A DNA stretch of 23,381 bases from Bacteroidales bacterium UBA6828 (GTDB taxonomy: Bacteria; Bacteroidota; Bacteroidia; Bacteroidales; Paludibacteraceae), in assembly GCA_002452095.1 (NCBI GenBank), contig DKEG01000038.1:1-23381 (forward strand), read 5' to 3'. Position 1 is the stretch's first letter. Each line of letters begins with the position of its first letter. The notes below the pieces were generated by a model. The model worked only from the letters and a program-made list of their open reading frames with translations. It made no database searches and had not been told where the DNA came from. Shown piece by piece: positions 12,855 through 21,031 of this stretch. Position numbers and translations under genes: made by a program.

Positions 12855-15260
12855 ATGAGACGAATTTTATTTATTTTACTCCTATCTATATGCACGTGCG
12901 CATACGCGCGTGTAGGAGGTGTGGTGCTTGACGACCGAGGCGAAGTGCTGGTGGGCGCGAATGTCTATTGGGCGAACACTACACACGGCACTACTACCGA
13001 TGCAGACGGGCATTTTACCCTTGAAAACGACCACAGCACCCGCTTACTCGTGGCATCGTATATGGGTTTTCACAACGACACCACCGAGGTTCGCGGACAC
13101 GAACCGCTCACGATTGTGTTGGTGAGCGACATAGTGTTAGGCGAAGTAACGATTACGGAACGGCAGATGACGGTGCTAAGAAGCCGTCAGTCGGCTTTTG
13201 ACACCCAGTCGCTCGGCACAGGTGAACTATTCAAGGCGGCATGCTGCAACCTAAGCGAGGCTTTTGAGACGAACCCATCGGTGGATGTGGCGTATGCCGA
13301 TGCAGCGACCGGTGCCAAACAGATACGGCTGCTCGGGCTAAGCGGCACCTACGTACAACTGCTCACAGAGAATATACCTGCCGTGCGCGGATTGGGGCAG
13401 CAGTTCGGGCTGGCTTATATCCCCGGCACGTGGATGCAGTCGGTGCAAATAAGCAAAGGGGCATCGTCGGTTATCAACGGATATGAGGCGGTTACAGGAC
13501 AAATCAACGTGGAATACCTCAAGCCACAGAGCCAAAGCCCCGTTTCGGTGAATGCCATGCTCAATACGGAACTGCACCCCGAGGTGAACGTGGAAGGCGG
13601 GTGGAAGATTCCGCTTGGGGACAAAGAACAAGGAACAAAGAACAAAGGACAAAGAACAAAGGACAAAGAATTGGCGACGGGGCTGATGGCGCACTACGAA
13701 CAGGGGTTTCTCTCTATGGACGCCAACAAGGACGGTTTCGCCGATATGCCCAAGAGCCAGAACGTAAACATTGCCAACCGCTGGTACTACAAACAAGACA
13801 AATATATTATGCAGGCGTTGGTACGCGGGCTGTATGATCACCGCAGAGGCGGTGAAACCGCTATGGACAATGAACAAAGGACAAAGAACAAAGAACCATA
13901 TACCCCTTATCTGATTGATTTGCAAGTGTATCGGGTGGACGGTTGGATGAAGAACGGGATTATCTTTGACCCGATACACGGCACATCGCTTGGCATCATT
14001 GCCGCCGCCTCGTACCACAACCAGCAAAATATCTATGGTGCACGGCTATGGAATGCCGCACAGACCAATGGGTATCTGAATGCGATATTTGAGAAGAATT
14101 GGAACTCCCCCACCCCCAGGACCTCCCCAACCCCTCTTTCAGAGGATGGGCTCCATAAAATGGCACATACTTTAGGATTGGAGCATAAGTTGTCGGTGGG
14201 AGTATCTTTGAATTATGACAAATATGATGAGACGTTGATGGATACGATTTCGGCGGCAGGAGTGATGGATTTCGGGCGATGGGAACTGACACCGGGCGTG
14301 TTTGCCGAATATGCGCTAAAGGGGGGAGACCGATTGTCGTTGGTAGCCGGCGTGCGGGCAGACTACTCCACCCGATACGGTTTCTTCTTCACCCCCCGAC
14401 TTAATACACGCTACACGCCATGGCAGTGGTGGGCGATACGCGCTTCAGCAGGTATGGGGTATCGTTCGCCTAATACCATAGCAGACCATGCGGCGATGTT
14501 ACCCTCGCACCGACAGATTATCCTCCCTGTATCCTCATGGAAACCACAGCAGGAACAGGCTGTCAATGCGGGGATAAGCACCACGTTTTATATCCCGATA
14601 GCAGGGCGCGAATTGCAACTGACCGCCGACTATTATTACACGCAGTTTCTCAATAGTGTAGTGGCAGACTACGACCGTTCCACACGGGCGGTGTATCTAT
14701 ACAACCTGCGCGATGTCGGCGGACAGTCTTTTGCACACAATGCGCAAATAGAAGCCAGTATGGAAATCTTGCGCGGATGGACGATGACGGCGGCGTTCCG
14801 CTACACCGATGTGCGGGAAAGTTCGTACGGCAGCGATGGTGCGATCCACTTGCGCCGCAAACCGCTCACCAATCAATTCAAGGGCCTGATTACCACCAGT
14901 TACCAAACACCGCTCAAGACGTGGCAGTTCGACATAACGGCACAATTCAACGGCGGCGGACGTATGCCTGACGGGTTCAACGACTATTTCATCAGCACGC
15001 TCGGTTCGCACCAATACGAAGAGCACAACGGAGACCTGTATTACAAATGGTATCCGCAACTGATGGCGCAGATAACCAAGTACTTCCGCACATGGAGTAT
15101 CTATGTCGGGGCGGAGAATATGACGAATTTCCGTCAAGACTCGCCCGTAATAGGAGCGGATGCGCCTTTTGCCGAAGGATTCGATGCCTCGATGGCGTGG
15201 GCACCGACGACGGGGTGGAAAGTGTATGCGGGCTTCAGGTGGAAATTATCAACAGACTGA
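12855..15260 (+). CDS. TonB-dependent receptor, metal-type cluster
   Basis: An 801-residue outer-membrane receptor. The signal peptide is MRRILFILLLSICTCAYA. Residues about 19-100 form a carboxypeptidase-regulatory-like domain (GGVVLDDRGEVLVGANVYW, GTTTDADGHFTL). The plug follows (about 105-225), with CCNLSEAFETNPSVDVAYAD and KQIRLLGLSGTYVQLLTENI, which mark the receptor type found beside HMA proteins in Bacteroidota. The remainder is the beta-barrel, ending VYAGFRWKLSTD. It sits between the HYC_CC_PP-type gene and an HMA-domain gene, pointing to uptake of a metal complex, perhaps copper; that is inference. Three repeat-derived in-frame stretches interrupt barrel loops, at 13617, 13864 and 14107. 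The start at 12855 opens the signal peptide. Confidence 0.9.
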   Translation: MRRILFILLLSICTCAYARVGGVVLDDRGEVLVGANVYWANTTHGTTTDADGHFTLENDHSTRLLVASYMGFHNDTTEVRGHEPLTIVLVSDIVLGEVTITERQMTVLRSRQSAFDTQSLGTGELFKAACCNLSEAFETNPSVDVAYADAATGAKQIRLLGLSGTYVQLLTENIPAVRGLGQQFGLAYIPGTWMQSVQISKGASSVINGYEAVTGQINVEYLKPQSQSPVSVNAMLNTELHPEVNVEGGWKIPLGDKEQGTKNKGQRTKDKELATGLMAHYEQGFLSMDANKDGFADMPKSQNVNIANRWYYKQDKYIMQALVRGLYDHRRGGETAMDNEQRTKNKEPYTPYLIDLQVYRVDGWMKNGIIFDPIHGTSLGIIAAASYHNQQNIYGARLWNAAQTNGYLNAIFEKNWNSPTPRTSPTPLSEDGLHKMAHTLGLEHKLSVGVSLNYDKYDETLMDTISAAGVMDFGRWELTPGVFAEYALKGGDRLSLVAGVRADYSTRYGFFFTPRLNTRYTPWQWWAIRASAGMGYRSPNTIADHAAMLPSHRQIILPVSSWKPQQEQAVNAGISTTFYIPIAGRELQLTADYYYTQFLNSVVADYDRSTRAVYLYNLRDVGGQSFAHNAQIEASMEILRGWTMTAAFRYTDVRESSYGSDGAIHLRRKPLTNQFKGLITTSYQTPLKTWQFDITAQFNGGGRMPDGFNDYFISTLGSHQYEEHNGDLYYKWYPQLMAQITKYFRTWSIYVGAENMTNFRQDSPVIGADAPFAEGFDASMAWAPTTGWKVYAGFRWKLSTD
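13617..13674 (+). repeat. in-frame AAAGAACAAAGGAC repeat in the TonB receptor gene (first)
   Basis: Four to five degenerate units of ACAAAGAACAAAGG are read as GDKEQGTKNKGQRTKDKE. This highly charged peptide is unlike the surrounding barrel sequence and probably lies in a periplasmic turn or extracellular loop. Confidence 0.8.
13864..13897 (+). repeat. in-frame AAAGAACAAAGGAC repeat in the TonB receptor gene (second)
   Basis: A shorter copy of the same repeat, read as DNEQRTKNKEP. It falls between strands ending YDHRRGGETAM and beginning TPYLIDLQVYRV. Confidence 0.78.
14122..14150 (+). repeat. CCTCCCCAACCCCTC palindromic unit inside the TonB receptor gene
   Basis: The bases CCTCCCCAACCCCTCTTTC, then AGAGGATGGG, match the unit seen between genes at 5158-5228. 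Here the unit is translated in frame as part of NSPTPRTSPTPLSEDGLHK. Confidence 0.75.
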
Positions 15261-15280
15261 CCATTCTGACCGTCCCATCC

Positions 15281-15310
15281 CCGACCTCCCCCCCCAAAAA
15301 AAAGGGGGGC
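15281..15310. repeat. CCTCCCC/GGGGGG palindromic unit after the TonB receptor gene
   Basis: GACCTCCCC extended to eight C (15288-15295), eight A (15296-15303) and six G (15304-15309). It resembles the dispersed family at 4371 and 5158. Its place 28 bases after the receptor stop suggests a stem-loop in the mRNA, but no T-run follows. Confidence 0.65.
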
Positions 15311-15377
15311 TAACAGAGTATAACAATAAGGGCGTTAAAGTCCTTAAAGATAAGAATAACAAAAACAAAGTAAAAAT

Positions 15378-15743
15378 ATGAAACGATTTTTAATGATTTT
15401 GGTTGCGCTATTGCCGATGCTGTGGTGCGCAACGAGTGCATCTGCCAAAGCGAACAAAAAACAAGTAACACTGTATGTGGATATTCATTGTCAGGGGTGT
15501 ATCGACAAGATAATGAGCAATATCGCCTACGAAAAGGGTGTGAAGGACATTCAGTGCAACCTGCAAAAGAAGACGGTGGTGGTAACCTACGATGCCAATA
15601 AAACCGACGTGCCGACATTGCAAAAAGCCTTTGCCAAGATAGGCAAACCGGCAACAGTCGCCCCCATCGAGGGCTGCGAGATGCCACAAAAAGAAGACAA
15701 AATCGCCCCGGTGGACGCACAATCAGGTGCCACAAAACGATAA
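15378..15743 (+). CDS. exported heavy-metal-associated (HMA) domain protein
   Basis: A 121-residue protein with a signal peptide (MKRFLMILVALLPMLWCATSASA). It has a single ferredoxin-like HMA domain at about residues 28-95: QVTLYVDIHCQGCIDKIMSNI carries the CxxC metal site, followed by GVKDIQCNLQKKTVVVTYDANKTD. It ends in a short charged tail. HMA domains bind Cu(I) or other soft metals; an exported version next to a TonB receptor would act in the periplasm as a carrier. The spacing of about 117 bases to the receptor is occupied by a repeat and an AT-rich leader. Co-transcription with the receptor is likely but unproven. Confidence 0.85.
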   Translation: MKRFLMILVALLPMLWCATSASAKANKKQVTLYVDIHCQGCIDKIMSNIAYEKGVKDIQCNLQKKTVVVTYDANKTDVPTLQKAFAKIGKPATVAPIEGCEMPQKEDKIAPVDAQSGATKR

Positions 15744-15795
15744 ACAACCTATATTTACAAAAAAACGACAAAAGCAGAATAGGACGCAAAGACGC

Positions 15796-15826
15796 TTGTG
15801 TATGTGGGGAAAAAGATGTACCTTTG
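15796..15826 (+). promoter_or_regulatory. promoter for tcdA
   Basis: TTG (15796-15798), a 20-base spacer, and TACCTTTG (15819-15826). The predicted leader to the ATG at 15858 is about 28 bases. The longest frame would start at the end of the -33 box, so the later ATG is preferred. Confidence 0.7.
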
Positions 15827-15857
15827 CATAAAATTATTTCCTATCTATCTCAGCCCA

Positions 15858-16712
15858 ATGTCGCATATAGAAAAAGCCATACTACGCCGAAGCGAACTAC
15901 TGATGGGAGCCGAGACTATGGCTCGCATAGCATCGAAGAAGGTAATTATTTTCGGCGTGGGTGGTGTCGGTTCATGGTGTGCAGAAGCACTAGTCCGTTC
16001 AGGGATTATGCACCTAACCATAGTGGATTCCGACCGCGTGTGCATCACCAATGTCAACCGCCAATTGATGGCCACGATGAAGACCGTTGGGCGTGTAAAA
16101 ACCGATGTATTGCGCGAGAGACTGCTTGAAATAAACCCGAATGCGGACATAACCGCTATTCAAGGAATCTATTCGGCAGAAAGCAAAGCGGATTATCACC
16201 TTGAAGAGTATGATTTTATCATTGATGCCATTGATTCCCTAAAAGACAAAGCCGACCTGATACTGACCGCCACCCACCTGAAGAGTGTAACGTTTATCTC
16301 GTCAATGGGTGCGGCATTGAAGATGGATCCGACACGAATCAAAGTAGCGGAGTTTTGGCAGGTAACAGGCGACCCATTGGCACGCGCATTGCGCCAACGT
16401 TTCAAGCGCGACAAGCAGTTTCCCGGACGCAAATTCAAGTGCGTGTACAGCGACGAGTTGCTCCAAAACAAAGGTCAGAACCACTCCTGCGGTACGGAGC
16501 ATTGTATGTGTCCGAAAGTTAACGAAGCGCAACTGAAAGCCGCACAAGAAGCCGAGACGCAAGGCGAAAAATCCGACCTCGGACGCACCGACCTGATCAA
16601 CCACGAGTGGTGCACGAGCAAAGCGCAGATCAACGGCACCGTAGCGCATATCACTGCTATTTTCGGTTTTATGCTGGCAGGATTGGTTATAGAATCACTA
16701 CAGAGCGAGTAA
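15858..16712 (+). CDS. tcdA: tRNA threonylcarbamoyladenosine dehydratase (ThiF/E1-like)
   Basis: A 284-residue E1-like enzyme. The N-terminal nucleotide-binding motif is FGVGGVGSWCAEALVRSG (about residues 32-49), followed by IVDSDRVCITNVNRQL, the ATP-binding Asp/Asn-Arg block, and the conserved DFIIDAIDSLKDKADL. The family uses ATP to cyclise t6A to ct6A at position 37 of ANN-decoding tRNAs, in the cytosol. A Cys cluster near residue 215 (HSCGTEHCMCPK) may bind metal. The length fits YgdL/TcdA. ThiF/MoeB homologues are the main alternative, but no thiamine or molybdopterin genes are near and the DAIDSLKDKADL block favours TcdA. Confidence 0.88.
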   Translation: MSHIEKAILRRSELLMGAETMARIASKKVIIFGVGGVGSWCAEALVRSGIMHLTIVDSDRVCITNVNRQLMATMKTVGRVKTDVLRERLLEINPNADITAIQGIYSAESKADYHLEEYDFIIDAIDSLKDKADLILTATHLKSVTFISSMGAALKMDPTRIKVAEFWQVTGDPLARALRQRFKRDKQFPGRKFKCVYSDELLQNKGQNHSCGTEHCMCPKVNEAQLKAAQEAETQGEKSDLGRTDLINHEWCTSKAQINGTVAHITAIFGFMLAGLVIESLQSE

Positions 16713-16719
16713 TGTACTC

Positions 16720-16737
16720 CTTGCCGCAAGCGGCAAG
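16720..16737 (+). terminator. GC-rich hairpin after tcdA
   Basis: CTTGCCG (16720-16726) pairs with CGGCAAG (16731-16737) around CAAG, just after the tcdA stop. There is no proper T-run, so it may be a stability hairpin or a weak terminator. Confidence 0.4.
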
Positions 16738-16831
16738 AAATCTAATTAAATCTTTATCTTGGCATCCATAAATTGCCATAAATCTTATTATCTACGGCGA
16801 AACAGTATATTAAACCAAACAACGAAACAAT

Positions 16832-18109
16832 ATGAGAGACTCACAAATTTTCGACATTATCCGCATGGAGCGGGAGCGTCAAACCAAAGGAATCGAACTG
16901 ATTGCCAGTGAGAACTTTGTCAGCGACCAAGTGCTGGAAGCGATGGGCAGCGTACTGACCAACAAGTATGCCGAGGGCTATCCCGGACACCGCTACTACG
17001 GCGGTTGCGAAGTGGTGGATATGGCGGAAAACATTGCCCGCGACCGTTTGAAACAACTCTACGGAGCCGAGTATGTAAACGTACAACCCCACTCGGGTGC
17101 GCAAGCCAATATGGCTGTATTTATGGCGTGCCTGAAAGCGGGCGACACATTTATGGGTCTCAACCTCTCGCACGGGGGACACCTGTCGCACGGCAGTGCT
17201 GTCAACTTCTCGGGACTGATGTTCCGCGCTGTAGCATACAACCTAAAAGAGGAGACCGGGCGTGTGGACTACGACGAATTGGAGCAGATTGCCCGTGCCG
17301 AGCGTCCGAAACTGATTATTGCCGGTGCGAGTGCCTATAGCCGTGAATGGGACTATGCACGTATTCGCCGCGTAGCAGACGAGATTGGTGCCATCTTTAT
17401 GGTGGATATGGCACACCCCGCCGGTCTGATCGCAGCCGGTTTGCTGGACAACCCCGTCAAATATGCACATATCGTAACCTCTACCACTCACAAGACTTTG
17501 CGCGGTCCGCGTGGCGGTATCATCCTTATGGGCAAGGACTTTCCAAACCCGTGGGGAAAGACCACTCCGAAAGGCGAGGTAAAAATGATGTCAGCACTGC
17601 TTGACTCTGCCGTATTCCCAGGCACACAGGGGGGGCCGTTGGAGCATGTAATTGCCGCAAAGGCTGTGGCTTTCGGCGAGGCATTGGCACCCGAATTCAA
17701 AACCTATCAGAAGCAAGTGAAGCAGAACGCCGCTGTGATGGCACAAGCATTTATGGATAAGGGATACAAAATTATCTCGGGCGGCACGGACAACCACTCA
17801 ATGCTAGTCGATCTGCGCACGAAATTTCCCGACCTAACAGGCAAAGTGGCAGAGAAAGCCCTTGTAGCAGCAGATATTACCACCAACAAAAATATGGTGC
17901 CGTTTGATACCCGCTCGGCATTCCAGACCAGCGGTTTGCGTTTCGGTACGCCCGCCATCACCACCCGCGGACTAAAAGAAGACAAAATGCCGTGGATCGT
18001 AGATTTGATTGACGAAGTGCTGCAACAGCCCGAATCAGACGCCACCATCACTCGCGTGCGCGAAGAGGTAAACCGCGAGATGAATCAACACCCGCTGTTT
18101 GCGTGGTAA
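16832..18109 (+). CDS. glyA: serine hydroxymethyltransferase
   Basis: A 425-residue PLP enzyme, full length. It interconverts serine and glycine with transfer of a one-carbon unit to tetrahydrofolate in the cytoplasm. Landmarks are LIASENFVSDQVLEAMGS (about residues 23-40), NKYAEGYPGHRYYGG (about 44-58), PHSGAQANMAVFMACL, the VDMAHPAGLIAAG stretch and the PLP-lysine motif VTSTTHKTLRGPRGG (about residues 212-226). It is monocistronic as seen here: a hairpin precedes it and a strong terminator follows. The promoter upstream is not clear; no good TAnnTTTG with a suitable TTG was found between 16738 and 16831. Confidence 0.97.
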   Translation: MRDSQIFDIIRMERERQTKGIELIASENFVSDQVLEAMGSVLTNKYAEGYPGHRYYGGCEVVDMAENIARDRLKQLYGAEYVNVQPHSGAQANMAVFMACLKAGDTFMGLNLSHGGHLSHGSAVNFSGLMFRAVAYNLKEETGRVDYDELEQIARAERPKLIIAGASAYSREWDYARIRRVADEIGAIFMVDMAHPAGLIAAGLLDNPVKYAHIVTSTTHKTLRGPRGGIILMGKDFPNPWGKTTPKGEVKMMSALLDSAVFPGTQGGPLEHVIAAKAVAFGEALAPEFKTYQKQVKQNAAVMAQAFMDKGYKIISGGTDNHSMLVDLRTKFPDLTGKVAEKALVAADITTNKNMVPFDTRSAFQTSGLRFGTPAITTRGLKEDKMPWIVDLIDEVLQQPESDATITRVREEVNREMNQHPLFAW

Positions 18110-18132
18110 GTTTTTCCACATAATGCTATAAT

Positions 18133-18172
18133 AAAAAGGCTATCCGATTTTATGTTTCGGGTAGCCTTTTTT
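18133..18172 (+). terminator. Rho-independent terminator of glyA
   Basis: A 15-pair stem from AAAAAGGCTATCCGA (18133-18147) and TCGGGTAGCCTTTTT (18157-18171), with one G-U pair and a nine-base loop. The arm itself supplies A and T runs on either side, so it could work in both directions. Confidence 0.92.
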
Positions 18173-18244
18173 AGGTTATAGAACTCAGTCTTTTTACCTT
18201 TTAAGGAACATATAATTGACCATATACTCAAACCATTAATGAAA

Positions 18245-18775
18245 TCATAGAGATTTTCTCATTCTAATGATTTTAGCAGGGTTTCCACCGACGATGGCAT
18301 AGTCGGGTACATCGCGGGTAACCACTGCGCCGGCACCGATAATACTATGCGCCCCGATACGTTTGCAACCCGGCAGGACGATAGCCCGCGCACCTATCCA
18401 TACACCACCGCAGATTTCCAAGGGGGTCTGTATATCCGTATCTTTAGCACCTATCGGCATTGTCGGGTCAGCGAATGAGTGTTGCCCCCCCTCAAAAAGC
18501 ACATTCTCACCCATTAGCAACCTATCGTGGATAATTAGGGGACGGTTGTGAGAACAGAAGTCTTTGCCAATGCCGACGTTGTTGCCTACACGGAACTGCT
18601 TGCCATTACCGATATAGGCGCCCTGCTCCACATTGACAGAAGTGCCGCACTCTGCAAACAAATGCTTGGCACAACGGTAGCGCAAGCGATATGCCATCTT
18701 GCCCAAGACAGGAATAGTGGACTTGGGCAAGCGACGGGCAAAGGCGTAATAGATTATAAGCCAAAGGGTTCTCAT
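18245..18775 (-). CDS. left-handed beta-helix (hexapeptide) acetyltransferase
   Basis: A 176-residue enzyme. A short hydrophobic N-terminus (MRTLWLIIYYAFARRLPKS) is followed by hexapeptide repeats (GAYIGNGKQFRVGNNVGIGKD, about residues 52-72) and the family's CoA-binding/catalytic part: FEGGQHSFADP, GGVWIGARAIVLPGCKRIGAHSIIGAGAVVTRDVPDY and IVGGNPAKIIR. It resembles the maltose/galactoside/WcaF O-acetyltransferases. The start codon overlaps the GDP-fucose synthase stop (ATGA), so the two are translationally coupled; a role in acetylating surface polysaccharide or a sugar precursor is likely. The acceptor sugar cannot be predicted. Confidence 0.87.
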   Translation of the reverse strand: MRTLWLIIYYAFARRLPKSTIPVLGKMAYRLRYRCAKHLFAECGTSVNVEQGAYIGNGKQFRVGNNVGIGKDFCSHNRPLIIHDRLLMGENVLFEGGQHSFADPTMPIGAKDTDIQTPLEICGGVWIGARAIVLPGCKRIGAHSIIGAGAVVTRDVPDYAIVGGNPAKIIRMRKSL

Positions 18776-19713
18776 CTCTCGGCGCGGATGGGGTTGTGGA
18801 GGAAGTCTTCGTAGGCAAGGCGGATACCGTCTTCGAGGGCGGTTTTGTATGTCCAGCCGAGGGCTGTGGCTTTGGAGACATCCAATAGTTTGCGGGGCGT
18901 GCCATTAGGGCGGGTGGTGTCCCATTCGATACGCCCATGGTAGCCGATGACCTTTGCCACAAGTTCGGTCAGTTGTTTGATAGTCAGTTCTTTGCCTGTG
19001 CCGGCATTGACGGTCTCATTGCCGGAATAGTGGTTCATCAGGAACACACAGAGGTTGGCGAGGTCGTCCACATAGAGAAACTCACGCAGCGGGCTGCCGT
19101 CGCCCCAGCAGGTAACGCTCTCCGCCCCACTCACTTTGGCTTCGTGGAAACGGCGTATGAGTGCGGGCAGCACGTGGGAGTGCTCGGGGTGGTAGTTGTC
19201 GTTGGGTCCGTAGAGGTTGGTCGGCATCACGGATATATAATCCGTACCGTACTGGCGGTTGAGGAACTCACAGTATTTCAAGCCCGATATTTTGGCAAGA
19301 GCATACGCCTCGTTGGTCTTCTCCAATGCCCCCGTGAGCAGACAGTTCTCCTTCATAGGCTGGGGTGCCAGACGCGGGTAGATACAACTGGAACCGAGGA
19401 ACTCGAGTTTCTTGCAGCCGTTCTGCCACGCGGAGTGGATGACATTCATCTCAAGGGTCATGTTGTCGTACATAAAGTCGGCGAGTGCGTTCTGGTTGGC
19501 AACGATACCCCCCACCTTTGCGGCTGCGAGAAAGACGTATTCGGGTTTCTCCTCAGCGAAGAAAGTCTCCACCGCCTCCTGACGACAGAGGTCCAACTCA
19601 CGGTGCGTGCGTGTGATGATATTGGTGTAGCCCTGACGCTGCAACTCACGCACAATGGCACTGCCAACCATTCCGCGGTGACCTGCCACATAGATTTTGC
19701 TATTCTTTTCCAT
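18772..19713 (-). CDS. fcl: GDP-L-fucose synthase
   Basis: A 313-residue SDR-type epimerase/reductase that turns GDP-4-keto-6-deoxy-D-mannose into GDP-L-fucose with NADPH. The Rossmann motif is VAGHRGMVGSAIV (about residues 9-21). The catalytic triad region is LGSSCIYPR (Ser, about 105-113) with YALAK (Tyr-xxx-Lys, about 136-140). Other family blocks include PTNLYGPNDNYHPEHSHVLPALIRRF and GDGSPLREFLYVDDLA. The length is normal. The preceding enzyme GMD is usually adjacent but is not in the window. It is followed by the acetyltransferase with a 4-base overlap. No clear promoter was found in the 187 bases upstream, which hold no gene. Confidence 0.94.
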   Translation of the reverse strand: MEKNSKIYVAGHRGMVGSAIVRELQRQGYTNIITRTHRELDLCRQEAVETFFAEEKPEYVFLAAAKVGGIVANQNALADFMYDNMTLEMNVIHSAWQNGCKKLEFLGSSCIYPRLAPQPMKENCLLTGALEKTNEAYALAKISGLKYCEFLNRQYGTDYISVMPTNLYGPNDNYHPEHSHVLPALIRRFHEAKVSGAESVTCWGDGSPLREFLYVDDLANLCVFLMNHYSGNETVNAGTGKELTIKQLTELVAKVIGYHGRIEWDTTRPNGTPRKLLDVSKATALGWTYKTALEDGIRLAYEDFLHNPIRAER

Positions 19714-19900
19714 ATATAGTTATAACATTATTCTCTTTTTTATACCTTTTGACTTGTTTCCCAACTGAAAGATAAGGCAATTGGCTATAGTATTGCGTAT
19801 TTGCAAGGTGTGGGACATAAGTCTGTTTAGCATAGTGTGTGAAATACTATTCGCATAAGTGATGTTTGAAACATAATGTTTAAGCCATAGCAACAAGATA

Positions 19901-21031
19901 CTAGTCAAATTTTATTTCGGACTGATTGGTTGTTCCTTTTATCCTAAATAAAATTCTATTTTTATATTTATGCTCCTCTATAAGTTCTCGGCAAGGTGAA
20001 CTTCGAAGAAATTCTTTTATTTTTTTATCAGACCAGTCTATTGAGGTTTTTTCTAAGATGGCTTTACTAGTTAATTCTCCTGAAGTACTTAGTATTGATT
20101 GGATTCGGGTTATAAGTTGTTGCTTATTTCTTTCCTCCGATGTTAGCATTTCCTCTGGGGCTACGGGGATAGGAGTCCCTTGGTTATCAACAGCGGTTGC
20201 GCCTTTTTGAATCAGAAGAATATTTGCATTTCTCTCGTTTACATTAGGCTTCCTCACATAGATAGTACGCTTTTTTCGCAATCCGTCAATCACGCCGGAC
20301 CAAGTGCCTCCTTTCTCATCACTTTGTGCCACATAAATTTCATCTGCTAATCCATAAATATACGGATTTCTTCTCATGGCAAATTCCGCACTCCATGGAG
20401 CATTAGGATAAAACATACTGACCACAAGCAAACGACCTTGCAATATGTACTTATAGTATTGTTTGAAACCAGATGCAAAGGTTGTTATACCTTGAGGAAG
20501 AACTATTATGCTCTTTCCTCCTGCTTCTAATGCGGCATCTAATGCCATTTTATCCACCCCTTTTGCGAAACCACTTACAACGACCTTATTTTGAGTAACA
20601 CATTTTTTTGCAATTTCAGAGGTGAATTGCAGAGAAACAGGATCTGCATTTCGAGAACCAACTATAGCAACAGCCGGTTCCTGTAACAGATTAAGATTTC
20701 CTTTCGAGAATAACACGGTCGGACTACTTGTACCTAAGTTTTTCTTCAATGTTTTGGAATAATCCTGTAATGTGATAGGTATGATGTTATATCCTTGAGA
20801 AAGAAGATTTTCCACCAAGAATGAATTGTTTGCCAAATTGTTTCTTGAATTAGCAAAAATTTCACATTCCTCAGGCGTAAGGCCTATACTTTCCCAAACA
20901 CTGCTATCTTGAAATAATTGTTCGATAGTTATGCGCGGAGAATGTTCCCAGCACTTGACATATATTTCATTTTTTCTTTTGACCGTTATTCCTTGAATAA
21001 AAGTCAAAGTAAACCAATAAGTCATATTCAT
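19901..21031 (-). CDS. divergent DprA/SMF-family protein with C-terminal winged helix
   Basis: A 376-residue protein. The Rossmann-like DprA core is at about residues 85-270: AVAIVGSRN (120-128), VVSGFAKGVDKMALDAA (151-167), IIVLPQGI, and SAEFAMRRNPYIYGLAD (214-230). In housekeeping DprA the corresponding motifs read SGxARGID..AH, FP.RNR.I.gL and SGSLITA; here the His after GVD is Leu, and the last block is EKGGTWSG. Residues about 310-370 look like a winged helix, followed by a polar tail. DprA proteins bind ssDNA and load RecA; ShosA antitoxin-like proteins share the fold. The start overlaps the stop of the RecQ-PRTase gene by 4 bases, so the two form an operon. Base composition is AT-rich relative to the rest of the window. 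The function is inferred as the partner or regulator of the fusion protein, not recombination in transformation. Confidence 0.85.
   Translation of the reverse strand: MNMTYWFTLTFIQGITVKRKNEIYVKCWEHSPRITIEQLFQDSSVWESIGLTPEECEIFANSRNNLANNSFLVENLLSQGYNIIPITLQDYSKTLKKNLGTSSPTVLFSKGNLNLLQEPAVAIVGSRNADPVSLQFTSEIAKKCVTQNKVVVSGFAKGVDKMALDAALEAGGKSIIVLPQGITTFASGFKQYYKYILQGRLLVVSMFYPNAPWSAEFAMRRNPYIYGLADEIYVAQSDEKGGTWSGVIDGLRKKRTIYVRKPNVNERNANILLIQKGATAVDNQGTPIPVAPEEMLTSEERNKQQLITRIQSILSTSGELTSKAILEKTSIDWSDKKIKEFLRSSPCRELIEEHKYKNRILFRIKGTTNQSEIKFD

Noticed and set aside
16738..16831. A promoter or riboswitch upstream of glyA
   Set aside because: No TAnnTTTG with a correctly spaced TTG and no recognisable glycine or folate-related aptamer fold was seen in this short AT-rich leader.
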